A stretch of DNA of 18,808 nucleotides. It comes from JBHIFE01 sp046760985. Lineage in GTDB: Bacteria; Chloroflexota; Dehalococcoidia; Dehalococcoidales; RBG-16-60-22. Every line of letters starts with the position of its first letter. Positions within the stretch are counted from its first letter, which is position 1. Both the position numbers and the translations under genes were made by a program. The notes under the pieces are model-generated. The model did no database searches. It worked only from the letters and a program-made list of their open reading frames with translations, and was not told the DNA's origin. The stretch lies in assembly GCA_046760985.1 (NCBI GenBank), contig JBHIFE010000016.1, forward strand, positions 1 to 18,808, read 5' to 3'. This document shows, in pieces, positions 1-5,545 of the stretch.

Positions 1-87
1 TTCGACATTCTGTAGTAGAGCGACTAGTATAAAAGCAAACCAACCCACAAGACTTCCAATAATGAACTCTGATGTTTCCGTTTTCAT
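1..87 (-). CDS. N-terminus of a small putative membrane protein (partial)
   Basis: An open frame starts at ATG 87-85 on the minus strand and runs off the window edge after 29 codons. It begins MKTETSEF, followed by a hydrophobic stretch (about residues 9-25, ending WFAFILVALLQ) that looks like one transmembrane segment or an uncleaved signal anchor. It lies 35 bases after the lysA stop on the same strand, so it could be the next gene of a lysA transcript. There is no strong Shine-Dalgarno sequence before the ATG. Function cannot be assigned from so short a piece. Confidence 0.45.
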   Translation of the reverse strand, partial: MKTETSEFIIGSLVGWFAFILVALLQNVE

Positions 88-122
88 TTTTTGAAATCGT
101 CTTATTTAGGTGATAACAATCC

Positions 123-1445
123 CTAAACCAAATCACACCTAGTGAGGTCTTCCAAGGTCTCCCGGCGACGGATAAGGCGTGCCTTACCTTCCTTGACTAA
201 AACCACTGCCGGCTTAAGCGAGGCGTTATAATTGCTTGCCATGGGTAGGCAATAAGCACCACAGTCAGCTACAGCTAATACATCACCGGCAGAAACCGGG
301 GGCAGATTAATATCTCTGATTAATATATCGCCAGACTCGCAGAACTTACCAGCAACAGTAACCCTCCCGGCTTCTTTTGCCAGCATCTTGTTAGCCACCA
401 CTGCCTCATGCTTAGCCCCGTAAAGGGCGTGGCGGATATTATCAGCCATGCCACCATCAACCGAAACATAACACCTGACACCGGGTATATCCTTGACCAC
501 CCCCACCCGGTATAGTGCCACCCCAGCCCGTCCCACTATTGCCCTTCCCGGCTCAACGATAAGCTGTGGTAATGCCAGCTTTAGCTCCCGGCACTTGGTC
601 TTAATCGTGGAAGCTATCGTTTCAGCATATGCGGAAATGGATGGAGCCGGTGAATCCAAGATGTACTGTATAGCAAAGCCACCACCAACATTCAGCTCTC
701 GGAGTTCAAAACCGTACTTCTGCTTCATTCCTGCGGCAAAGTCAAGCAGAAGCTCAATAGCCTTTTGATACGGCTCAAGCTCAAAGATAAGAGAGCCCAA
801 ATGGAAGTGCAATCCGACTAAGTTCAGGTTAGGTGCTGATATGGCTTGAGCTACTGCCTCATCCCCGTTGGCTAGAGGGAAACCAAACTTACTATCAACA
901 ACACCAGTGGCAACATACTTATGGGTGTGAGGGTCTACCCCGGGTGACAGACGCAATAGTATATCAGGTATGCCGCCTTGCCCTTCAGCTATTGCCTCTA
1001 GCATAGCCAGCTCCTGAAAATTATCCACCACTATGCGACCAACTTTCCACTCTAAAGCTAGCCTGATTTCCTCAGCTGACTTATTATTGCCGTGAAAATA
1101 AACTTTATCTAGAGGGAAATCAACGGAATGAGCAATGCTCAACTCCCCACCCGAGACTACATCCAGCCCCAGCCCCTCTTCTTTCAGTATGAAGGCTAGT
1201 GCCCTATTGATAAAGGCTTTAGCTGCATAAATAAGGGCAGTATCAGCATAACGCTGACCGAACTCCGCTTTGAACTCAGCACACTTATTGCGTAAGCTAA
1301 ACTCGTCAAAGACATATAAAGGTGTGCCAAACTCTTCCGCCAGCTCTATACTGTCGCAGCCACCAATCACTAGGTGTCCCTTTTCATTTACCGTGGCGGT
1401 TAAGGGAAATAGAGAAAGCTTGGGTATTTCTTGCTTAATAGTCAT
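123..1445 (-). CDS. lysA: Diaminopimelate decarboxylase
   Basis: This is a fold-type III PLP enzyme that converts meso-diaminopimelate to L-lysine, the last step of lysine synthesis, in the cytoplasm. At 440 residues it is of usual family length. The PLP lysine is Lys76 in YAAKAF. Further family motifs follow in order: the HFHLGS strand of the barrel, the glycine-rich phosphate-binding GGGFAI, EPGRAIVG, the C-terminal CESGDIL with the active-site Cys and Glu, and the DCGAYC segment. The ATG at 1445 has no good ribosome-binding site. The -10 box of a strong promoter ends only 15 bases upstream, so the predicted leader is about 8 nt and the message may be nearly leaderless. It is transcribed divergently from the M16 peptidase gene. 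Assignment as lysA rather than an arginine or carboxynorspermidine decarboxylase rests on the overall motif pattern. Confidence 0.95.
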   Translation of the reverse strand: MTIKQEIPKLSLFPLTATVNEKGHLVIGGCDSIELAEEFGTPLYVFDEFSLRNKCAEFKAEFGQRYADTALIYAAKAFINRALAFILKEEGLGLDVVSGGELSIAHSVDFPLDKVYFHGNNKSAEEIRLALEWKVGRIVVDNFQELAMLEAIAEGQGGIPDILLRLSPGVDPHTHKYVATGVVDSKFGFPLANGDEAVAQAISAPNLNLVGLHFHLGSLIFELEPYQKAIELLLDFAAGMKQKYGFELRELNVGGGFAIQYILDSPAPSISAYAETIASTIKTKCRELKLALPQLIVEPGRAIVGRAGVALYRVGVVKDIPGVRCYVSVDGGMADNIRHALYGAKHEAVVANKMLAKEAGRVTVAGKFCESGDILIRDINLPPVSAGDVLAVADCGAYCLPMASNYNASLKPAVVLVKEGKARLIRRRETLEDLTRCDLV

Positions 1446-1459
1446 TTTTCCACGTCTTA

Positions 1460-1488
1460 ATGTTAACAGTGCCCAGCAATGAAGTCAA
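1460..1488 (-). promoter_or_regulatory. Sigma70-type promoter for lysA
   Basis: On the minus strand the -35 box TTGACT (1488-1483) and the -10 box TAACAT (1465-1460) are separated by exactly 17 bases. The predicted start is near 1453, about 8 bases before the lysA ATG at 1445. Confidence 0.7.
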
Positions 1489-1510
1489 TTTACTACTACC
1501 CGCCCTTAAA

Positions 1511-1539
1511 TTGACACCCAGTCGTAACACCACTAAAAT
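1511..1539 (+). promoter_or_regulatory. Sigma70-type promoter for the M16 peptidase gene
   Basis: The -35 box TTGACA (1511-1516) and -10 box TAAAAT (1534-1539) have a 17-base spacer. Predicted transcription starts near 1546, downstream of the first in-frame ATG (1460). This argues against that ATG and for the TTG start at 1571. The promoter sits back to back with the lysA promoter. Confidence 0.75.
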
Positions 1540-1570
1540 AGTTCTGATAACTGACTACAGAGGCAGTTTA

Positions 1571-2833
1571 TTGTATCACAAGACCACCCTGGATAACGGC
1601 TTGCGTCTAATTACTGCGGCAATGCCTCATACTCGCTCAGTAGCCATTGGCTTCTTCATTGGTGCTGGCTCTAGATATGAGACTGAGGCACATGCTGGTA
1701 TCTCCCATTTCCTGGAGCACCTGTGCTTTAAGGGCACGTCAAAGCGACCAACCGCCAGGGAAATTTCCACGGCTATAGAAGGTGTCGGTGGAATACTTAA
1801 CGGAGGCACTGACAAAGAATTGACTGTCTACTGGTGCAAGGTAGCTCAACCCTATTTCCACCTCGCCCTTGATGTGCTGGTAGATATGCTGCTCAATTCC
1901 AAATTTGACCCACCAGATATAGAAACGGAGCGCCAGGTTATCATTGAAGAAATTAACATGTCTAATGACTCTCCATCGCTACGGGTGGCTACACTTATTG
2001 ATGAACTTCTGTGGCCAGAGCATCCCTTGGGACGCGATATCGCCGGCAACAAGGAATCGGTGTCCACCATCACCAGAGATATACTGCTTGGTTACCTAGC
2101 AAGTCAATACCAGCCCAGCAACACCGTAGTTACCATTGCCGGTGATATTCAACATCAAAAAGCAATAAATGCCGTCAACCAAACCCTGGGTAACTGGACT
2201 AACCAGCAACCTCGCCCCGGATATTTGGCTTATAAAGAAAGAACCGTTCGGCGGTTTCGGATTGAGAATCGGGATACCGAGCAAGTCCACCTGTGCCTGG
2301 CACTACCCGGCTTACCACTCCTTCACCCCAAGCGTTTTACGCTTGACCTGCTTAATGTCATCCTCGGTGAGGGCATGAGTAGTCGCTTATTTACTGAAAT
2401 TCGCGATAAGCTGGGGCTTGCCTATAGCATTAATAGCTATGTTGATCATTTCTTTGACACCGGCTCAATTATCATCTCTGCCGGAGTGGAGGTAAAAAAC
2501 CTGCAAATAGCCATCAAGGCTATCCTAGAGCAACTTTCCCAGCTTAAGGAACCAATCCCTGACTCTGAGCTAGTCAAAGTCAAGGAATTCTCCAAAGGGC
2601 GTCTATTACTACGCATGGAGGATAGCCGAAATGTTGCTGGCTGGATGGGGGGACAGGAGATTCTTACCGGGCGCATCCTCAGCGTTGACGAGGTGATGTC
2701 CATTATTGATGCCATCACCGCTGAAGAACTGCAGCAGTTAGCCCGGGAGTTATTGGTGGGTAGTCAACTCCGCTTAGCCGTGGTTGGTCCGGTTCCACCC
2801 GATGAGCCTCTGGAAGAGCTACTAAAGCTATAA
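1571..2833 (+). CDS. M16-family zinc metallopeptidase (processing-peptidase-like)
   Basis: This is a protease of the pitrilysin/mitochondrial processing peptidase family. The inverted zinc motif HFLEH gives ligands His46 and His50, and the third ligand is Glu126 in the IIEEIN segment 76 residues later, counted from the TTG start. The N-terminal catalytic domain is followed by a second M16 domain of the C-terminal type (GEGMSSRLFTEIR). The open frame extends back to an ATG at 1460. The TTG at 1571 is preferred because a 17-spaced promoter lies between the two, AGAGGC sits 6-12 bases before the TTG, and the resulting start (YHKTTLDNGLRLIT) matches the usual beginning of this family. The product is then 420 residues. 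No signal peptide is seen. The peptide substrate is unknown. Confidence 0.9.
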   Translation: MYHKTTLDNGLRLITAAMPHTRSVAIGFFIGAGSRYETEAHAGISHFLEHLCFKGTSKRPTAREISTAIEGVGGILNGGTDKELTVYWCKVAQPYFHLALDVLVDMLLNSKFDPPDIETERQVIIEEINMSNDSPSLRVATLIDELLWPEHPLGRDIAGNKESVSTITRDILLGYLASQYQPSNTVVTIAGDIQHQKAINAVNQTLGNWTNQQPRPGYLAYKERTVRRFRIENRDTEQVHLCLALPGLPLLHPKRFTLDLLNVILGEGMSSRLFTEIRDKLGLAYSINSYVDHFFDTGSIIISAGVEVKNLQIAIKAILEQLSQLKEPIPDSELVKVKEFSKGRLLLRMEDSRNVAGWMGGQEILTGRILSVDEVMSIIDAITAEELQQLARELLVGSQLRLAVVGPVPPDEPLEELLKL

Positions 2834-2868
2834 AAAATAGCCGCAGCCCTAAAGACCACGGCTATTTT
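2834..2868. terminator. Bidirectional rho-independent terminator
   Basis: A 10-bp perfect stem, AAAATAGCCG (2834-2843) and CGGCTATTTT (2859-2868), encloses a 15-base loop. It has a T-run on the plus strand and a longer one on the minus strand. It sits between the convergent ends of the M16 peptidase gene (+) and groEL (-) and can serve both. Confidence 0.8.
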
Positions 2869-2893
2869 AGTGACCCTAAATATTGGGGCTAGA

Positions 2894-4516
2894 CTAATAC
2901 ATGCCCTCCATACCACCGCCTGGCGGCATCGCTGGCGCCTTCTCCTTTTCTGGAATATCAGTAACCAGGGACTCGGTAATCAAGACCATATTGGCCACAC
3001 TAGCCGCATTTTGCAGGGCAGTCCTGACCACCTTGGTCGGGTCAATAATACCCTTCTTCACCATGTCACCGAAGTCATCAGCTTCGGCATCATAACCGAC
3101 GCCAGGCGGGCTCTTTTTCACCGCATCCACGACCACTGAACCATCCCTACCGGCATTGATAGCAATCCAGCGAATCGGCTCTTCCACCGCCTTCCTAACA
3201 ATATCAACGCCAGTAGCTTCATCCCCCTTAACCTCCAGTTTATCCAGAACCGAAAGTGAATTGAGTAAGGCAACACCACCGCCGGGCAGAATACCTTCTT
3301 CCACCGCTGCCCGGGTCGCTGATAAGGCATCCTCCACCCGGTGCTTCTTCTCCTTAAGCTCAACCTCAGTAGCCGCGCCTACCTTAATTACTGCCACTCC
3401 ACCTACCAGTTTGGCTTGCCTCTCCTGGAGTTTCTCACGGTCAAAATCAGAGGTAGTTTCCTCTATCTGAGCCTTAATCTGCTTGATTCTCGCCTTAATA
3501 TCCTCTTCTGAGCCCTTACCCTCAATAATGGTCGTCTTATCCTTATCCGCAGTTACCTTACGCGCCCGACCCAAGTCTTCTACGGTAACTGAGTCCAGTT
3601 TCCGTCCCACTTCCTCTGAAATCACCTTACCACCGGTAAGGATTGCCATATCTTCCAGCATCGCCTTGCGCCGGTCACCAAAACCAGGAGCCTTAACTGC
3701 CAGAACACTAAGGGTACCCCGTAATTTATTGACCACCAGAGTAGCTAAAGCCTCACCATCCACATCCTCAGCGACAATAAGCAGGTTCTTTGACACCTGC
3801 AGTATCTTCTCCAAAGCAGGTAAGAGGTCAGCTACCGCTGAGACTTTTTTATCAGTAATCAGAATATAGGGGTCTTCTATCTCCGTTTCCATTCGTTCGG
3901 GATTGGTGATGAAATAGGGACTGATATAGCCACGGTCAAATTGCATACCTTCCACGTACTCTGTCTCATATTTTATGCCCTTGGACTCCTCAACAGTGAT
4001 AACTCCATCCTTGCCTACCCTGTCCATCACCTCAGCAATTAAATCACCAATCTCCCGGTCAACAGCAGTGATAGTAGCCACCTGAGCAATCTGCTCCTTA
4101 TCCCTTATTTCGGTAGATGCCTTTTTCAGCTCCTCAACAATGGCATTAGTTGCCTTCTCAATGCCTCTTTTTAGCGCCAAGGGGTCAGCGCCAGCAGCCA
4201 CATTCTTAAAGCCACCACTAATAATAGCGTGAGCCAGAAGAGTTGAAGTAGTAGTACCATCGCCGCAGGCATCATTGGTCTTGCTGGCAGCTTCCTTAAC
4301 TAACTGCACCCCCATATTCTCAAAGGGCTCCGGAAGCTCAATATCCTTAGCAATACTAACCCCGTCATCAATTACTGAGGGTGCCCCCCATTTCTTATCC
4401 AGCGCCACACAATGACCCTTCGGTCCCAGGGTTACTTTGACCGCATCCGCCAAAGTATCTATTCCCTTCTTCAGAGAATGTCTAACTTCCTCATCAAAGA
4501 TAATCTGTTTCGCCAT
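2894..4516 (-). CDS. groEL: Chaperonin GroEL (60 kDa)
   Basis: This is the ATP-dependent double-ring chaperonin subunit that folds proteins with GroES in the cytoplasm. At 540 residues it has normal length, and the canonical landmarks are present: the LGPKG nucleotide loop, the DGTTT phosphate-binding motif near residue 87, the apical-domain segment VKAPGFGDRRK, the equatorial GILPGGG(V/T)AL motif, and a short Gly/Met-rich tail (PPGGGMEGMY). The start ATG at 4516 follows AGGAGGAG at a good distance. It lies 19 bases downstream of groES and shares its CIRCE-controlled promoter. Nothing unusual is seen in the protein. Confidence 0.98.
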   Translation of the reverse strand: MAKQIIFDEEVRHSLKKGIDTLADAVKVTLGPKGHCVALDKKWGAPSVIDDGVSIAKDIELPEPFENMGVQLVKEAASKTNDACGDGTTTSTLLAHAIISGGFKNVAAGADPLALKRGIEKATNAIVEELKKASTEIRDKEQIAQVATITAVDREIGDLIAEVMDRVGKDGVITVEESKGIKYETEYVEGMQFDRGYISPYFITNPERMETEIEDPYILITDKKVSAVADLLPALEKILQVSKNLLIVAEDVDGEALATLVVNKLRGTLSVLAVKAPGFGDRRKAMLEDMAILTGGKVISEEVGRKLDSVTVEDLGRARKVTADKDKTTIIEGKGSEEDIKARIKQIKAQIEETTSDFDREKLQERQAKLVGGVAVIKVGAATEVELKEKKHRVEDALSATRAAVEEGILPGGGVALLNSLSVLDKLEVKGDEATGVDIVRKAVEEPIRWIAINAGRDGSVVVDAVKKSPPGVGYDAEADDFGDMVKKGIIDPTKVVRTALQNAASVANMVLITESLVTDIPEKEKAPAMPPGGGMEGMY

Positions 4517-4535
4517 TTTTTTCTCCTCCTATGTT

Positions 4536-4832
4536 TTACTTGACTCTTTTAGCTAAAATATCACTCTCACGCAAAATCACCAGCTCTTCATCATCAACCT
4601 TAATCTCGGTGCCACCGTACTTGGCGTAAATCACCTTATCACCCACCTTAACATCCATCGCTATCCTCTTGCCATCTTCAGATAGCCTGCCTGGACCAAC
4701 AGCAATAACCTCTCCTTCCTGGGGTTTTTCCTTAGCTGTATCCGGCAGGTAGATCCCCGTCTTCGTTTTCTCCTCTCTTTCAATAGGTCTGACCACCAGC
4801 CGGTCAGCCAACGGTTGCAATTTAACTGCCAT
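4536..4832 (-). CDS. groES: Co-chaperonin GroES (10 kDa)
   Basis: This is the heptameric lid of GroEL. The start is taken as the ATG at 4832 (product MAVKLQPL..., 98 residues), because AAGGAGG lies 5-6 bases upstream of it. An upstream in-frame TTG at 4850 would put that ribosome-binding site inside the gene. Motifs include PLADRLVV at the N-terminus, the mobile-loop region KTKTGIYLPDTAKEKPQEG, and VGDKVIYAKYGGTEIK. It is the first gene of the groESL operon, directly behind the promoter and CIRCE operator. Confidence 0.97.
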   Translation of the reverse strand: MAVKLQPLADRLVVRPIEREEKTKTGIYLPDTAKEKPQEGEVIAVGPGRLSEDGKRIAMDVKVGDKVIYAKYGGTEIKVDDEELVILRESDILAKRVK

Positions 4833-4877
4833 TCTGTCCTCCTTCTTCAAATAAATTCACTTGTGGATTTCAATTTG

Positions 4878-4904
4878 TTAGCACTCTCGGGGCGAGAGTG
4901 CTAA
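4878..4904 (-). promoter_or_regulatory. CIRCE operator (HrcA site)
   Basis: The sequence is a perfect consensus CIRCE: TTAGCACTC, 9 bases, GAGTGCTAA. The symmetry extends to 14-bp arms (4876-4889 and 4893-4906) around a 3-base loop. It lies at the predicted groESL transcription start and upstream of the groES ribosome-binding site, the standard place for HrcA repression that is relieved by heat shock. No hrcA gene is in the window. Confidence 0.97.
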
Positions 4905-4911
4905 CACCTAT

Positions 4912-4940
4912 ATAATAACGTAGGTAAACATATATCGCAA
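4912..4940 (-). promoter_or_regulatory. groESL promoter
   Basis: On the minus strand the -35 box TTGCGA (4940-4935) and -10 box TATTAT (4917-4912) are 17 bases apart. The predicted start near 4905 coincides with the edge of the CIRCE inverted repeat, so HrcA bound there would block initiation. Confidence 0.7.
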
Positions 4941-4945
4941 CTCAA

Positions 4946-4959
4946 TAAATAGCTATTTA
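4946..4959. repeat. 14-bp perfect palindrome upstream of the groESL promoter
   Basis: TAAATAGCTATTTA reads the same on both strands and ends 5 bases upstream of the groESL -35 box. It could be a second regulator site or an AT-rich UP-like element. A 14-bp AT-rich palindrome can also occur by chance. Nothing else is apparent in the remaining non-coding stretch up to the XRE promoter at 5078. Confidence 0.35.
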
Positions 4960-5077
4960 CAGCCAGTATCACCAACTAAGAGACATCCTGATGCCAATTT
5001 TAGCCTTTATTCTCCTCAAAACGCTGTCTTAATACCCACTGTTTATCTCTTTTCCATTGCAGAAATCATTTATGAGT

Positions 5078-5106
5078 TTGACAGTTTACACTAAATCGTG
5101 TAGAAT
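5078..5106 (+). promoter_or_regulatory. Promoter P1 for the XRE regulator gene
   Basis: The -35 box TTGACA (5078-5083) and -10 box TAGAAT (5101-5106) have a 17-base spacer. The expected start lies 7 bases after the -10 box, at 5113, which is the A of the XRE start codon. The spacer carries operator O1. Confidence 0.8.
5087..5102. promoter_or_regulatory. Operator O1 (TACAC-N6-GTGTA)
   Basis: The inverted repeat TACAC-TAAATC-GTGTA begins 4 bases after the P1 -35 box and overlaps the -10 box. Identical half-sites with identical spacing recur in P2 (5367-5382), and a third near-copy lies at 5494-5509. Binding there would exclude RNA polymerase, which suggests autorepression by the adjacent XRE protein. 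Confidence 0.65.
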
Positions 5107-5112
5107 TTAGCT

Positions 5113-5361
5113 ATGAATAATCAGAAACTGAAGCGATTCCAATGGAATCGCCAGAGTATCCAAGCCTTAAGACGCCACCTAGGTCTAACCCAGCGGGAGC
5201 TCGCCGACAGACTAGGTACCCGTCAGCAAACAATAAGTGAATGGGAAACCGGAATGTATGAACCCCGCGGTACCTCGGTTACTCTCCTGTCTATTATTGC
5301 TGAACGGGGTAAATTCAGATATAACGCCACTCCCACAAAAGAAAAGCCCAAAAAGCCTTGA
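5113..5361 (+). CDS. Small XRE-family helix-turn-helix regulator
   Basis: This is an 82-residue DNA-binding protein with one HTH_3/XRE domain, roughly residues 14-65. Helix 2 runs TQRELADRL (26-34) and the recognition helix includes RQQTISEWE (37-45). A basic tail ends EKPKKP. There is no ligand or dimerisation domain beyond the HTH. The ATG has no ribosome-binding site and coincides with the predicted transcription start of P1, so the message is probably leaderless. The stop codon (5359-5361) lies inside the -35 box of the next promoter, P2. Inverted repeats of one type in both promoters suggest that it represses itself and the downstream unit. The family is clear; the target set is inferred. 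Confidence 0.85.
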   Translation: MNNQKLKRFQWNRQSIQALRRHLGLTQRELADRLGTRQQTISEWETGMYEPRGTSVTLLSIIAERGKFRYNATPTKEKPKKP

Positions 5362-5386
5362 CATTATACACGTAACCGTGTATAAT
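5358..5386 (+). promoter_or_regulatory. Promoter P2, full consensus
   Basis: The -35 box TTGACA (5358-5363) and the -10 box TATAAT (5381-5386) both match consensus exactly, with a 17-base spacer. Predicted start is A5393. The -35 box overlaps the XRE stop codon. It would drive the 5393-5545 stretch and perhaps the DUF2851 gene. Such a strong promoter is expected to need a repressor. Confidence 0.85.
5364..5385. promoter_or_regulatory. Operator O2 inside promoter P2
   Basis: A perfect inverted repeat, TTATACACG (5364-5372) and CGTGTATAA (5377-5385), has a 4-base centre. It fills the P2 spacer and overlaps five bases of the -10 box. Its core TACAC-N6-GTGTA (5367-5382) sits at exactly the same offset from the -35 box as in P1. 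Confidence 0.75.
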
Positions 5387-5525
5387 GGTTATACTTGGTT
5401 TACCAGCTGGTATCTCCAAAAGAATCAAGCAAAAGGCTAAGGCATTTAAGATAGGTGGTTTAGTCTGGGCAAACCCTTTTTATTGGGTTTTTGTACACGC
5501 TAGCGTGTTAAGCATCCAGGGTTAG
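5385..5525 (+). CDS. Possible 46-residue small protein
   Basis: An open frame from ATG 5385 to TAG 5525 encodes a basic segment (SKRIKQKAKAFK, residues 11-22) followed by an aromatic hydrophobic one (GGLVWANPFYWVFV, 24-37). That pattern is typical of short membrane-active or toxin-like peptides. Against it, the ATG overlaps the -10 box of P2, so a P2 transcript starting at 5393 would lack it, and there is no ribosome-binding site. It could only be made from P1 read-through or from an unusual internal start. It may be a chance frame. Confidence 0.25.
   Translation: MVILGLPAGISKRIKQKAKAFKIGGLVWANPFYWVFVHASVLSIQG
5401..5412. repeat. 12-bp perfect palindrome just after the P2 start
   Basis: TACCAGCTGGTA is fully self-complementary and begins 8 bases downstream of the predicted P2 transcription start. 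It could be a further protein site or the 5' end of the P2 RNA. It does not resemble the TACAC operators. Confidence 0.35.
5471..5492 (+). terminator. Weak terminator-like hairpin, possibly an attenuator
   Basis: AAACCC (5471-5476) pairs with GGGTTT (5485-5490) around an 8-base T-rich loop and is followed by TT. The same AAACC can pair instead with GGTTT at 5457-5461, so two exclusive folds are possible. Stopping here would give an RNA of about 100 nt from P2. The stem is short and the T-tract poor, so termination is uncertain. Confidence 0.35.
5494..5509. promoter_or_regulatory. Operator O3 (TACAC-N6-GTGTT)
   Basis: The third copy of the inverted repeat has the same half-site spacing and a perfect 14-bp palindromic core, ACACGCTAGCGTGT (5495-5508). 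No promoter boxes lie around it at the offsets seen in P1 and P2. It ends 36 bases before the DUF2851 start codon and may be an auxiliary or looping site, 127 bases centre to centre from O2. Confidence 0.6.
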
Positions 5526-5545
5526 GCTACCAGGAATCGATTGAG

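Noticed and set aside
1460..1570. The 37-residue N-terminal extension of the M16 peptidase from ATG 1460
   Set aside because: A strong promoter lies inside this stretch, there is no ribosome-binding site at 1460, and the family normally starts close to the TTLDNG motif.
2870..3869. Plus-strand open frames opposite groEL (for example 3156-3470 and 3483-3869)
   Set aside because: They are antisense shadows of a highly conserved gene, with Ser/Thr/Pro-rich translations, no ribosome-binding sites and no family resemblance.
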